A DNA stretch of 64,000 nucleotides. Origin: Thermoplasmata archaeon (GTDB taxonomy: Archaea; Thermoplasmatota; Thermoplasmata; RBG-16-68-12; SOIM01). Below the pieces are notes generated by a model. That model worked only from the letters and a program-made list of their open reading frames with translations. It was not told the DNA's origin and searched no databases. Positions 34,462 to 42,488 of this stretch are shown piece by piece (the stretch's first letter is position 1; the number at the start of each line of letters is the position of its first letter). A program made the translations under genes and the position numbers. The stretch is from contig JAGLME010000024.1 of assembly GCA_023140195.1 (NCBI GenBank), positions 1 through 64,000 of the forward strand, in the 5' to 3' direction.

Positions 34462-34929
34462 ATGGGGGAAGATGAGGAAAAGGAGGACATCCGCAAGGAA
34501 ATCAAGGAGCTCTCAGAGAAGATAGATAAACTTGAAGAAACCCTCAGCAAGATCTCCAAACCGTACTCGGACATCGTCGGGTACATGGGCCAGTTCCAGA
34601 GCGTCTCAAAGGGCTATTTCCGCCTCCTGGACCTGTACGAAAAGCACGGATCGCTCTCCCCGGAGATCATCATCCCCGAACTGAAGGACCCCATATCGAA
34701 AGAGATAGTGGTCGTACTTTTCAACAAGAAGGAGCAGAACATCTCCCAGATAACCGAGGAGCTCAAGAAGAGGAGAGGAACCGCCTCCAGAAGGATAGTC
34801 AGAGAGAAGCTGCAGTCGCTGATGGAAGACAACATCGTGGTCTGCGAGGAAGGCTCCAAGACCAAGAAGTACAGTATATCCGATGAAGTGGTCGAAAAGT
34901 GGTCACAAGTGCTCGGTTTACCTAAATAG
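34462..34929 (+). CDS. Coiled-coil winged-helix regulator
   Basis: A 155-residue protein. An N-terminal coiled coil (residues 5-33, EDIRKEIKELSEKIDKLEET) is followed by a linker helix (MGQFQSVSKGYFRLLDLYEK) and a winged helix: ISQITEELKKRRGTASRRIV as helix-turn-helix, then LQSLMEDNIVVCEEGSKTKK and YSISDEVVEKW as wing. It is probably a dimeric DNA-binding regulator. TTATAAA at 34431-34437 lies about 26 bp before the ATG, so the mRNA is probably leaderless. It heads a plus-strand run of small genes (34971, 35140, 35498), which may be its targets or partners. Confidence 0.75.
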   Translation: MGEDEEKEDIRKEIKELSEKIDKLEETLSKISKPYSDIVGYMGQFQSVSKGYFRLLDLYEKHGSLSPEIIIPELKDPISKEIVVVLFNKKEQNISQITEELKKRRGTASRRIVREKLQSLMEDNIVVCEEGSKTKKYSISDEVVEKWSQVLGLPK

Positions 34930-34970
34930 AGTGCCCAACCTAAGCTATTGTCACAAGGCAGGTGTAAGAA

Positions 34971-35099
34971 ATGGACGCACAGAAGCTTAGAACGGCATTG
35001 AACGGGACCGTCGTGACCAGCGACGTTCATTCCAGAACCAATATCCATACCGGCTCCAAGAGAGGGAAGTGGGCGCAACTGCTGAGGTTCAACAGGTAG
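34971..35099 (+). CDS. 42-residue basic hypothetical protein
   Basis: A small frame MDAQKLRTALNGTVVTSD, then VHSRTNIHTGSKRGKWAQLL and RFNR. It is rich in Arg, Lys and Thr and has no acidic tail. The ribosome binding site GGTGTAAGAAATG is nearly identical in layout to that of the next gene (GGTGATAAGAAATG), which argues for real translation. It lies 41 bp after the regulator and 40 bp before the next gene, so it is probably part of one transcript. Function unknown; it may be a small nucleic-acid-binding or regulatory protein. Confidence 0.5.
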   Translation: MDAQKLRTALNGTVVTSDVHSRTNIHTGSKRGKWAQLLRFNR

Positions 35100-35139
35100 G
35101 ATTACTGATTTGAAAGAAGAAAAAGGAAGGTGATAAGAA

Positions 35140-35541
35140 ATGGTAGAAGACGCAGAACACGTGAAAGAGATCCTTGAGGTGGTATCAGAGAAGATCCCCA
35201 AGCTGATCGAGAACCTGACCGACATACTGTACGGGGAGAAGTCCTCGGCCAAGTTCGGCAAGGCGGTGGCCAGTTTCTACAAGGAACTGGTGGACAGCGG
35301 AATGACAAAGGACCAGGCGTACGAGCTGACGCAGCAGTACATGTCCAGCCTCAATCTGTCCGGCCTCATAGGCGACGCGGTCGGCGGCGGAGGCGTGCAC
35401 GGGAAGAAAGAGAGCTATGGCCCCAAGATAATGATACATGCCGGCTCTGACGACTGCGGACACGGAGACCACGACATCGGCAAGGAGATCGAAGAGCATG
35501 TCAAGGAACGAATCCGAAAGAAGCTCGAGGACGAGGAGTAG
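35140..35541 (+). CDS. Small protein with SGMTKDQ motif, copy 1
   Basis: A 133-residue protein. The N-terminal half is helical (HVKEILEVVSEKIPKLIENL) and contains FYKELVDSGMTKDQAYELTQ followed by QYMSSL, a conserved-looking helix-turn-helix-like element. A glycine-rich stretch (GDAVGGGGVHGKK) and a His/Asp-rich segment (HAGSDDCGHGDHD) follow, then a charged helix. The His/Asp/Cys stretch could bind metal. The next gene repeats the SGMTKDQ element. No named family recognised. The operon with the winged-helix regulator suggests regulated expression. Confidence 0.65.
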   Translation: MVEDAEHVKEILEVVSEKIPKLIENLTDILYGEKSSAKFGKAVASFYKELVDSGMTKDQAYELTQQYMSSLNLSGLIGDAVGGGGVHGKKESYGPKIMIHAGSDDCGHGDHDIGKEIEEHVKERIRKKLEDEE

Positions 35542-35770
35542 GGTCCCTCTAGAGATCCTGCCCTCCATCCCCTCCCTCATAGTCAGAGGGGGTGTGGCCT
35601 ATCTCAAGTTCAAGAACGTCCGCAGAAAAGGCGTCAAGAACTTCAGGAAGCAGCTGAAGAAGAGCGGGATGACCAAGGACCAGATAGAGGAACTCACCAA
35701 GCAGTACGAGGACGTCGGCAGGGTCAGGAGCTACCTCGATGAGTTCGGGTTCCTGGGAGGCATCTTCTAG
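35498..35770 (+). CDS. Small protein with SGMTKDQ motif, copy 2
   Basis: A 90-residue frame whose C-terminal part, FRKQLKKSGMTKDQIEELTK followed by QYEDVGRVRSYLDEFGFLGG, matches the KELVDSGMTKDQAYELTQQY element of the preceding gene. Before it lies PSIPSLIVRGGVAYLKFKNV, possibly membrane-associating. ATG 35498 overlaps the previous gene by 44 bp in another frame; a GTG further in, after AGAGGGGGT near 35593, is a possible alternative. Composition from about residue 16 on is protein-like, so the gene is real even if its start is unclear. It is the last gene of this small operon and converges with the TPR operon. Confidence 0.6.
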   Translation: MSRNESERSSRTRSRVPLEILPSIPSLIVRGGVAYLKFKNVRRKGVKNFRKQLKKSGMTKDQIEELTKQYEDVGRVRSYLDEFGFLGGIF

Positions 35771-35788
35771 ATTCAAGGAACTTATCGA

Positions 35789-37042
35789 TCAGTCTAGAAA
35801 TTCTTTTATTATGTAGGCAAGGTTCTCTCCGACGCCCTTCACCGATGAGAGGCTGTTGAGTGATGCGTTTCTGAGGGATTCCATAGAATTGAAACCGGCC
35901 TCGATGATGACCTTGGCCTTTTTGGATCCGATGCCCGGGATGGATACAAGGAAGTCCTCGATGGGCGTCGATTCCTCCTCTTCCACCACCTGGAGCTGTT
36001 GGTGAACCTCGTCCAGACTTGTTCTCGCATCCTCGAAACCGGGAGAGAGTTCCAGGGCGTTGTGGAAGCAGTCCAGGGCCTCGCCGAGTTTCTTCAATCC
36101 TCTTAGCACGGTGCCCCTGTTGTTCCACGCTTCAGCGTTTCCGGGGTCGACCTCTATGGCCTTTCCGAAGCATGCCAGCGCCTTCAGGTTCTCGTCAAGG
36201 CCCATGTGCAGGACCCCTCTGCAGTTCCAGAATTCGGCCCTGTTATCGATCTTCAGCGCCCTCTTGAAATGTATTTTGGCGTCGTCCACCATTCCCAATC
36301 TGGTGAGAGCCGAAGCCTTGTTGCACAATGCCGCAGCGTAATCGTCCCTCAGCTCGAGCGCCTTGTTGAAGCACCTCAGGGCGGCCTCGGAGTCCTTTTC
36401 GACAAGGAGAGTCCCTTTCAGATTCCATATCTCTTCCAGGTTGTCGTCGACCTCCAGTATCTTCTGAAGATGATCCAGAGCCTCTTCCGGTTTGCCCGTG
36501 GCGATGCAGATGTAGGCCATCCTCAGCCAGACCCATTCCTCGACACCCTCCAGAATGGCGAGCTCGTCGCATATCTTGTAGGCGTCCTCGAACCTTCCGG
36601 ATCCGATCAGTATGTTGACCTTGTTCCTTCTTGCCAGGAGGCTGTTCTCGTTGAGTTCCAGGGCCTTCTCGTACGACAGCAGGGAATCGGTGTGATCGTT
36701 CAGCTGATACTGCGCGTTCCCCTTCCCGACCCAGAGTTCATCGGATCCGTGCCAGGTGTCCAGACACTGGTCGTACAGTTCCTGGGAGAGTTCCCACTTG
36801 CCCGCGTTGAACGTCAGAAGGGCCTTGTCGAACGGTGAAAGAAGTTCGTACGGCGAGGGTGGTTCTTCGGGTATCTCATCCTCAACCGGCGGGGGCGGAG
36901 CATGCTCCTCGACGTACCGAGTGAGCCTATCCATCAGGATCTCGTTCTTACCTTTCTTGGATAGCTTATAGGTCTTGCAGTAGCGCTTCATCTCCTTGCG
37001 GGTCATTTCGGCTATCTCTTCGACCGTGGGTTGACGTTTCAT
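35789..37042 (-). CDS. SAP-TPR-helix-hairpin-helix protein
   Basis: A 417-residue protein. A SAP-like N-terminus (MTRKEMKRYCKTYKLSKKGK) is followed by a proline-rich linker and about eight TPR units (for example DSEAALRCFNKALELRDDYA and NLKALACFGKAIEVDPGNAE). The C-terminal 55 residues form a tandem helix-hairpin-helix (FLVSIPGIGSKKAKVIIEAG, then LNSLSSVKGVGENLAYII), a DNA-binding element. SAP plus HhH point to DNA association with the TPR array as docking surface. The ATG overlaps the stop of the upstream gene as ATGA (37039-37042), a sign of translational coupling. It is the last gene of the operon 40652-35789. Confidence 0.82.
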   Translation of the reverse strand: MKRQPTVEEIAEMTRKEMKRYCKTYKLSKKGKNEILMDRLTRYVEEHAPPPPVEDEIPEEPPSPYELLSPFDKALLTFNAGKWELSQELYDQCLDTWHGSDELWVGKGNAQYQLNDHTDSLLSYEKALELNENSLLARRNKVNILIGSGRFEDAYKICDELAILEGVEEWVWLRMAYICIATGKPEEALDHLQKILEVDDNLEEIWNLKGTLLVEKDSEAALRCFNKALELRDDYAAALCNKASALTRLGMVDDAKIHFKRALKIDNRAEFWNCRGVLHMGLDENLKALACFGKAIEVDPGNAEAWNNRGTVLRGLKKLGEALDCFHNALELSPGFEDARTSLDEVHQQLQVVEEEESTPIEDFLVSIPGIGSKKAKVIIEAGFNSMESLRNASLNSLSSVKGVGENLAYIIKEFLD

Positions 37043-38373
37043 TTCTTGGTGTTCTCCTTGCACTCATTTTGCACACCACACTCCTCACAACCCTCTTCCC
37101 CTTTTTCGTGATCCCCAAAGCAGGGATAATCGTCCTTGTTGATCTTCTTCTTGATCCTGAGCCTCTTGGCCTTGTTCAGCATCTTCTTGGCGCTCTTGAA
37201 CTTCGGGTCCAGCTCGATGACCTTCTCGAATGCCGCGACGGACTGCTTCTTCTGCTTCAGGTCGAGATGGATCGAGCCCTTGTAGAACCACATCTCCGCG
37301 TTCGCTGGTCTGATCTTCAAGATCTTGTCCAGTTCTTTCGCCACTTTGCTCTTCTTCCCCATTTCCTCCAGCAGGATGACCTTGTTCTTTCGGGCGTCCG
37401 TGAACTCCGGGTCCGCCTCGGTGGCCCTTTCATAGAATGTCAACGCCTTCTCGTTGTCGCCGGTGGCTTTCAGTGCCAGCGCCTTGTTGCTGAGGATCTC
37501 CGCGTTCTTGGGGTCCTTCTTCAAGACCTGGTCGTACGCCTTGATCGCTTCCTCATACCTTTTCAGCTCGTGCAGGGTGGCCCCCTTGTTGAGCCATGCC
37601 TGCGTATAATCCCCGTTGATGCTGATCGCCTGATCGTAAGCCTCCAGTTCCTCGTCGTGCCTCTCAAGTTTGTACAGTGATGTTCCCAGCCCGAGCCAGA
37701 GCTCCACGTCACCGATGTTGCACATGAGAGCCTGCTTGTACGCATCCAGCGCCAGGTCCCACTCGTCCATTCTCTCCAGGGTCCTCGCCTTGAGAGTCCA
37801 TGCGGGGTCGTAGTTGGGCTTGAGAAGGATGGCCCGATTGGAATAGTTCAACGCGGTCTCGAGATCCGCCCTCTTCAGGGCGCTGACGCCGGCCTCCATG
37901 AGGTTCTCCAGTTCGCCAACGCTCGGCAGGAACCTGGCACCTTCTTCTTCGAGAAGTCCAGCGTCCCTCTTCCTCTGCACGTCCCCCAGGAGACTGAACT
38001 CCCGCAGGAGGCCTATGAAATCGCTGCCTCCGATGAGGTCCACGTCCATGGCGTCGCCGTAGTTCAGTGCTTCCCTCGAGAAATCCTCGGTTGAAACGAA
38101 CATGCCGTTGAAGTCCTTCTTCTGATGGACCAGGTCCTGTATCTCCTCTGGTTGGACGCTGCCCCTCTTCAGACCGACGACGTACTCAAGCGCTTCCTCC
38201 CCAGGGGTCCTCTTCTCCGCCTCTACCAGCAGGTGATCTCCGGACCTCCTTGACGATTTGACATTGAAATCCATCTCTTCCAGGAGCTTGGAGAACAATT
38301 CCCTGAACTCGGAATCCTCCATCTCCTTCAGCTGCTCGACCAATTCCTTTGCTCCATCCCCGCTACCCATCAT
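37039..38373 (-). CDS. Mrr-like N-terminal domain plus TPR array
   Basis: A 444-residue protein. Residues about 10-125 resemble the Mrr/restriction-endonuclease-like fold: FRELFSKLLEEMDFNVKSSR, RSGDHLLVEAEKR, EYVVGLKRGSVQPEEIQDLV and MFVSTEDFSREALNYGDAM. In active Mrr enzymes the pattern is D...(E/Q)xK; here the last part reads GLK, so catalysis is doubtful and the domain may only bind DNA. Eight or so TPR units follow (150-400), then a basic stretch (KRLRIKKKINK) and a Cys-rich end (CFGDHEKGEEGCEECGVQNE, then C), perhaps zinc-binding. It overlaps both neighbours by ATGA, placing it in the middle of a coupled three-gene TPR operon. Confidence 0.8.
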   Translation of the reverse strand: MMGSGDGAKELVEQLKEMEDSEFRELFSKLLEEMDFNVKSSRRSGDHLLVEAEKRTPGEEALEYVVGLKRGSVQPEEIQDLVHQKKDFNGMFVSTEDFSREALNYGDAMDVDLIGGSDFIGLLREFSLLGDVQRKRDAGLLEEEGARFLPSVGELENLMEAGVSALKRADLETALNYSNRAILLKPNYDPAWTLKARTLERMDEWDLALDAYKQALMCNIGDVELWLGLGTSLYKLERHDEELEAYDQAISINGDYTQAWLNKGATLHELKRYEEAIKAYDQVLKKDPKNAEILSNKALALKATGDNEKALTFYERATEADPEFTDARKNKVILLEEMGKKSKVAKELDKILKIRPANAEMWFYKGSIHLDLKQKKQSVAAFEKVIELDPKFKSAKKMLNKAKRLRIKKKINKDDYPCFGDHEKGEEGCEECGVQNECKENTKK

Positions 38374-40652
38374 TCCTCCTCCTTCCGGTGGACCCTCTCC
38401 AGGCCCTCCTTGGCGTTGTGGAAGCTCTTGTTCAGTTTAAGAGCCTTCTTGTAGCATGTCTCGGCCCTCGGGTAGTCCTTCTTCTTCTCCAGTGCCAGAC
38501 CCTTTCCGTACCAGCCGTGTGGGTCGCTGGAGTCTATCTTGATGGCCTTATCGTAGTTGTCCACCGCGACATCATAGTCTCCCTGTCGTAAATGAATTTC
38601 GGCCTTGCCCATCCAGGGCTCAGCATAGTTCCACTTCAGTGCGATAGACCTGTTGTAGAGCTGTATGGCGGCGCCCCATCTGCCCTTCCTGTTGAGAATG
38701 TGGGCCCTCTTGCACCAAGCGCGTTCGTCACCCGGAGACAGCCTGATGGCCTGCTGGAAGAACTTGTCCGCTTCCTCCACGTCAGATAGGTTCAGCATCG
38801 CATCCCCCAGTCCGACGAGCGCGTCCACGTCCTCCGACCGGACCTGGAGTATTGAATTGTAGCACAGGATGGCGTCCCCGAAGTCACCGGCATAAGAAAA
38901 CGCTTCCGCCCTTTCCCTCAAGTACTGCGCGTTCTTCGGATCGAGCTCCAGGAACCTTCTGAGGGACCTGATGGCCTCCATCGGATAACCCTCCAGCATG
39001 AGCAGGTTGGCGTGCTCCATCCACGCCCTCTGGTTCTTTGGATTGAGCTCCAGCGCCCTCTGGTAACTGTTCAGCGCCTCCCTGGACTTGCCTATGGTAG
39101 AGAACACCTCCGCCTTGTTGAACCAGGCCTCCTCGTTGTCCGGGTTGTTCTTGGTTATGGTGTTGAGGTTGTCCAGCGCCTCCTCGAACTTGTCCTCCTC
39201 GAGGCATATCATGGCCTCTTCCATGAGCTGGAATTCATCCCTGGGCATCTGCTCGGTCTTCTCGGCGGTCTCGTCCAGGATCTTCCTCAGCCTCTCCGCC
39301 GCGGACTTGGTGAGATTCCCGGCCTCCTTCAGCTCCTCGATGTCGGCCTCTTGATAAGTGGCAAGCGTGGTGTAACCTTTCCTCCAGAACGCCAGGACGT
39401 TGTCCTTGTCAAGGGAGGCCACCCTTTCGAGCAGGTCGCAGACCTCGTCCTTCTCCTGCTCTTCGTGTGCGATCTCGGCCTCGCGTTCCTTCAACTCGGT
39501 GAACTTGGCGGCCAGTTCATTCTCCCTCCCCTCCATTTCCAGCCTGACGGTGTCCATCTCTTCCCTCTCGGTCTCCAGCCTCTTCTTCTCCTCGGCCAGT
39601 GCGGCGTTGTCGACCGCGTCCCCGGGTCTTCCCGGGCCCATGGTCCCGCCTTTCCCGTCCAGCGTGAGCGCGGCCTGATAGAGGTCCCATTCTTCCCTCC
39701 TGTCGGCGGACGGGAGCAGATTGGAGGCGTTGGCCAGACACTCCTTGGATTCATCCGGGTCCCCGGCCTCTTCGTGAGCGTAACCCATGATCTCCCAGAC
39801 CTCCCCCCACGTCGGTCTGAGCTTGACTGCCATCTTGAAGCATTCTATGGCGTCCTTGGTCCTCCCAACGTCCAGGAGCAGGTCGCCCATGTCCCTCCAC
39901 ACGCAGGGCTGGCCGGGGTTCTTCCTGGAAGCCTCTTCGAACCAGTTGAGCGCGTCGTGCTTCCTCCCCATGTGCCTGAGAGCGATTGCCTTCCCGCACA
40001 TGGCCTTCTCGTCCCTCATGTCCTGAACCGCCCTGTCCAGTAGCTTGCTGGCCTCCCTCCAGTTGCCCATTTCCAGACACAGGAAAGCGAGGTTCCGCCT
40101 TCCGAACATGTTGTCCTGGTGCCTTTCGATGATGTCGCTGGCAGTGGCCCACAACGAGGCCTGATATTCCTTCCAGATCCCTTCCCTGCCGTTGATGGAC
40201 TTGGCTATCAGCCGAAGCAGGTTCGCCACCCGCATGCTGAGCTCGTAGTCGTCCCCGATGTCGTCCAGCTCGGGTATGATGGTGAGAATGACCTTTACCG
40301 CCTTCGCATCCACCAGGTTGAGCGTCCATTGCTCGTACGGACCCATGTCCAGCGGGATGCCGATGTGCTTGAGCAGCCCCCGGGTCTCGTTGAGCGCCGA
40401 GTGAGGATCGTCCTTCTTCTCCTCGAGAGCATCGGCCCATCGGTCGGCGCCTTCGATGCCCACGTCCAGCGGCCTTGGTGCCTGGGGACCGAGGACCCAG
40501 ACCGAGTCTATTCCTCTTAGGATATCCAGACTGCTCACGCCGACCTCCATCGCGGGAAGGAATGAAGCGGGCGAGGTCTCAAACTCGGTATCCTGGGCAG
40601 AATCATGAGATGCTCTGATTCGGTCGCTCTTTGCAGAGTCCACTCTACGCAC
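38370..40652 (-). CDS. Large TPR-repeat protein with central coiled coil
   Basis: A 760-residue protein. The N-terminal 150 residues have no recognised domain; the rest has TPR units (about 160-320), a charged coiled coil with EEKKRLETEREEMDTVRLEM (near 350-410), a SAM/HhH-like LATYQEADIEELKEAGNLTK (near 430-460) and about nine more TPR units to the end (for example REALNSYQRALELNPKNQRA). A GTG at 40652 is the start; ACTTTATTATGG about 26-30 bp upstream is a TATA box, so the mRNA is close to leaderless. It is the first gene of the TPR operon and overlaps the next start by ATGA at 38370-38373. Confidence 0.8.
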   Translation of the reverse strand: MRRVDSAKSDRIRASHDSAQDTEFETSPASFLPAMEVGVSSLDILRGIDSVWVLGPQAPRPLDVGIEGADRWADALEEKKDDPHSALNETRGLLKHIGIPLDMGPYEQWTLNLVDAKAVKVILTIIPELDDIGDDYELSMRVANLLRLIAKSINGREGIWKEYQASLWATASDIIERHQDNMFGRRNLAFLCLEMGNWREASKLLDRAVQDMRDEKAMCGKAIALRHMGRKHDALNWFEEASRKNPGQPCVWRDMGDLLLDVGRTKDAIECFKMAVKLRPTWGEVWEIMGYAHEEAGDPDESKECLANASNLLPSADRREEWDLYQAALTLDGKGGTMGPGRPGDAVDNAALAEEKKRLETEREEMDTVRLEMEGRENELAAKFTELKEREAEIAHEEQEKDEVCDLLERVASLDKDNVLAFWRKGYTTLATYQEADIEELKEAGNLTKSAAERLRKILDETAEKTEQMPRDEFQLMEEAMICLEEDKFEEALDNLNTITKNNPDNEEAWFNKAEVFSTIGKSREALNSYQRALELNPKNQRAWMEHANLLMLEGYPMEAIRSLRRFLELDPKNAQYLRERAEAFSYAGDFGDAILCYNSILQVRSEDVDALVGLGDAMLNLSDVEEADKFFQQAIRLSPGDERAWCKRAHILNRKGRWGAAIQLYNRSIALKWNYAEPWMGKAEIHLRQGDYDVAVDNYDKAIKIDSSDPHGWYGKGLALEKKKDYPRAETCYKKALKLNKSFHNAKEGLERVHRKEEE

Positions 40653-40677
40653 CTTTCAGTCTAATCGTGGGTGGTGC

Positions 40678-40690
40678 CATAATAAAGTGT
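40678..40690 (-). promoter_or_regulatory. TATA box of the TPR operon
   Basis: On the minus strand CACTTTATTATGG places TTTATTAT about 26-30 bp before the GTG at 40652, suited to a leaderless transcript covering all three TPR genes. Confidence 0.5.
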
Positions 40691-40775
40691 TGACAAGACT
40701 ATCAAATGTGAAAAGCGTGGGGGTCGTTATCAGAAATGTTAATAGGAATCCTTGGCTTGGCGTACCGGGGATCTA

Positions 40776-41249
40776 ATGGAGGTCAGGATCAGAGAGGGCG
40801 GCAAGAGCGATTATCCCACGGTATACGAGTGCATGACCAACACGGCATGGAACGACCTGCCGGAGGCGGAGAGGGGAACCACGAAAAAGGAGGCGTGGAT
40901 GGCCTTCTTCAGGAAGATCGCGAGGACACTGACCGAGGGCAGGGGCAGGAAGATATTCGTTGCCTGTGACGACCGGAACGACTTCATGGGGTATGTGGTG
41001 ACCGGGAGCATGGGGGAAGGCAGTTCGACTATTCCGGTGGGCATGGTGTTCGATATTTCTGTGCTGGAACCTTTCAGGAGAAGAGGGATCGCCAAGTTGT
41101 TGATCAAGACCGCTGAGGATTACTGTAAGACGCAAGGAATGTGGAGGATAAAGCTGGAGGTGGCGGCGAACAATCCCAATGCAATTGATCTGTATACGAA
41201 GGTGGGGTTCGAGGCGGAGAGGACGTTGATGGGGAAGAACCTGTCTTGA
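40776..41249 (+). CDS. GNAT-family N-acetyltransferase
   Basis: A 157-residue acetyltransferase. The acetyl-CoA binding motif A is VLEPFRRRGIAKLLIKTAED (R-R-x-G-I-A), preceded by the strand GMVFDISVLEP, and the C-terminal motif B is NPNAIDLYTKVGFEAERTLM. Members acetylate amines on small molecules or protein N-termini; the RimI-like NAIDLYTKVGF end is common to both kinds. The substrate is unknown. ATG 40776 is chosen since CGGGGAT lies five bases before; the frame start at 40752 adds eight unlikely residues. It is divergent from the TPR operon. Confidence 0.9.
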   Translation: MEVRIREGGKSDYPTVYECMTNTAWNDLPEAERGTTKKEAWMAFFRKIARTLTEGRGRKIFVACDDRNDFMGYVVTGSMGEGSSTIPVGMVFDISVLEPFRRRGIAKLLIKTAEDYCKTQGMWRIKLEVAANNPNAIDLYTKVGFEAERTLMGKNLS

Positions 41250-41331
41250 TATGTATGAGATAGAATTGAAAGTTTGAAATCAAGTGTGATTGCTACTTTG
41301 AGCTGGGGTGGAAAGGATGTGGGGTGACCGC

Positions 41332-41853
41332 ATGAACAATATCCGGAGACCTGAGGAGCGACCAGTTGCTCCAAGGAAGAAAGGAGGTGAAGGCCTGAAT
41401 CTCGTCACGATTATTATTATCATGGTTGCCATTACTCTGACCTCCTTTTTCATCACGTTCGGCATATTGATGAGCACAGGGCCAGATAGCAATTCTCCCT
41501 ACGGTGTGTGGTCAGCCAAGACGATCATAAGCCCAACTGAGGTCGTCGTGGACTTCGGCGCTATAAATCCTCGAGTGAAACCGGTTGAAATCAAACTCAC
41601 ATTGACAAGGAATGATACAATTGAAGGAACGTACGGTTTTCTCGACAATGATGACGGAGTGCTAGCCCTCACAAGCGGAGCTGATGTAGGGACTCTGACA
41701 TATTCGGATTCCTGGGACAATGGTTGGATAGACGTTGGAGATCAAATCATGCTATCAGGCCTATCGCCAGGTTCACACTACAAGTTGGTAATGATCTGGG
41801 CCCCGACCGGTGATCGTATTACATCAACGACCTTCGCGACGCCTTCTGGATAG
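41332..41853 (+). CDS. Pilin-like head-domain paralogue 1
   Basis: A 173-residue protein, the first of six tandem paralogues. A basic, Pro-rich N-terminal tail (MNNIRRPEERPVAPRKKGGE) is followed by one membrane segment (LVTIIIIMVAITLTSFFITF) and an external head of about 120 residues: VWSAKTIISPTEVVVDFGAI, LTRNDTIEGTYGFLDNDDGV, LTYSDSWDNGWIDVGDQIML and LVMIWAPTGDRITSTTFATP. The head resembles the beta domain of archaeal type IV pilin-like proteins. A pilin cleavage motif is not evident, so it is probably a fixed membrane protein. GGGGTGA four bases before ATG 41332 fits the GGTGAC-type sites of the paralogues. Confidence 0.75.
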   Translation: MNNIRRPEERPVAPRKKGGEGLNLVTIIIIMVAITLTSFFITFGILMSTGPDSNSPYGVWSAKTIISPTEVVVDFGAINPRVKPVEIKLTLTRNDTIEGTYGFLDNDDGVLALTSGADVGTLTYSDSWDNGWIDVGDQIMLSGLSPGSHYKLVMIWAPTGDRITSTTFATPSG

Positions 41854-41885
41854 ATTCCGGCAATTCCCAGTTTCACCGCCTTTTC

Positions 41886-41950
41886 TTGACATGTAAACAT
41901 CACGATTATGCGATCCAGTCACCAATCTTCTACTGTAGGGAAACCTACAG
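41886..41950 (+). promoter_or_regulatory. Promoter region with 5' hairpin of pilin-like gene 2
   Basis: TTGACATGTAAA (41886-41897) is followed by a weak TATA (GATTAT) and the hairpin CTGTAGG-GAAA-CCTACAG at 41933-41950: a seven-bp perfect stem with a GNRA-type tetraloop. The ribosome binding site GGAGTGA begins at the last stem base, 14 bp before the ATG at 41965. If transcription starts 26 bp after the TATA, the hairpin is the very 5' end of the mRNA. The same layout occurs at 42489-42553. Confidence 0.65.
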
Positions 41951-41964
41951 GAGTGACTGAACAC

Positions 41965-42459
41965 ATGAAGAAGAAGACGTTCATCCGAAGGGATGAAGAA
42001 GGAGTGTCTCCGGTCATTGCGACCATTCTGATGGTTGCGATAACCGTGGTATTGGCGGCTGTGTTGTACACAATGGTGTCTTGTGCGCGCCTCAGCCCAA
42101 TCCCATTTGGAACCTGGTGCGACGAGACGATGGTAAGCTCCACGGAGGCCACTGTGGAATTCGGCGAGATGAGTCGGAAGATCAGGCCCATGAATCTGGA
42201 GTTCATACTGATAAGGAACAACACTACAGAGGCCAGATACGGGTTTTCAAGCAATAATGACGAGCACTTAGTACAGAAGAACGGGACAGATATCGGGACT
42301 CTAACATTCGAGAATCTCGGGGATAGAATATGTGTAGATGCAGGCGGCAGAATGAGATTGACGAATCTTGCTCCAAATTCAGAATACGTCCTGAAAATGA
42401 TCTGGGCTCCATCGGGAGATGAGATGGCCTCAATAACATTCTCGACGCTTTCAGAATAG
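41965..42459 (+). CDS. Type IV pilin-like protein, paralogue 2
   Basis: A 164-residue protein with a textbook archaeal pilin N-terminus: a basic MKKKTFIRRDE, the EGVSPVIATILMVAITVV core and AAVLYTMV. A prepilin peptidase of the EppA/PibD type would cut near DE|EGVSP, and the hydrophobic helix would form the pilus core or membrane anchor. The head domain matches the other paralogues (SSTEATVEFGEM, LIRNNTTEARYGFSSNNDEH, LRLTNLAP-like RLTNLAPNSEYVLKMIWAPS) but is divergent in the YxDLADN region (TLTFENLGDRICVDAGGRMR). Two cysteines (CARLSPIPFGTWC) could form a disulfide unique to this copy. Its 5' half is almost identical in DNA to that of paralogue 3. Confidence 0.85.
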   Translation: MKKKTFIRRDEEGVSPVIATILMVAITVVLAAVLYTMVSCARLSPIPFGTWCDETMVSSTEATVEFGEMSRKIRPMNLEFILIRNNTTEARYGFSSNNDEHLVQKNGTDIGTLTFENLGDRICVDAGGRMRLTNLAPNSEYVLKMIWAPSGDEMASITFSTLSE

Positions 42460-42488
42460 AGATATCATCCAAACCTCAGATTTCCTGC

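Noticed and set aside
39012-40043. 343-residue plus-strand frame inside the TPR operon
   Set aside because: It is antisense to TPR repeats; the Leu/Val/Gly-rich composition is the usual shadow of biased TPR codons.
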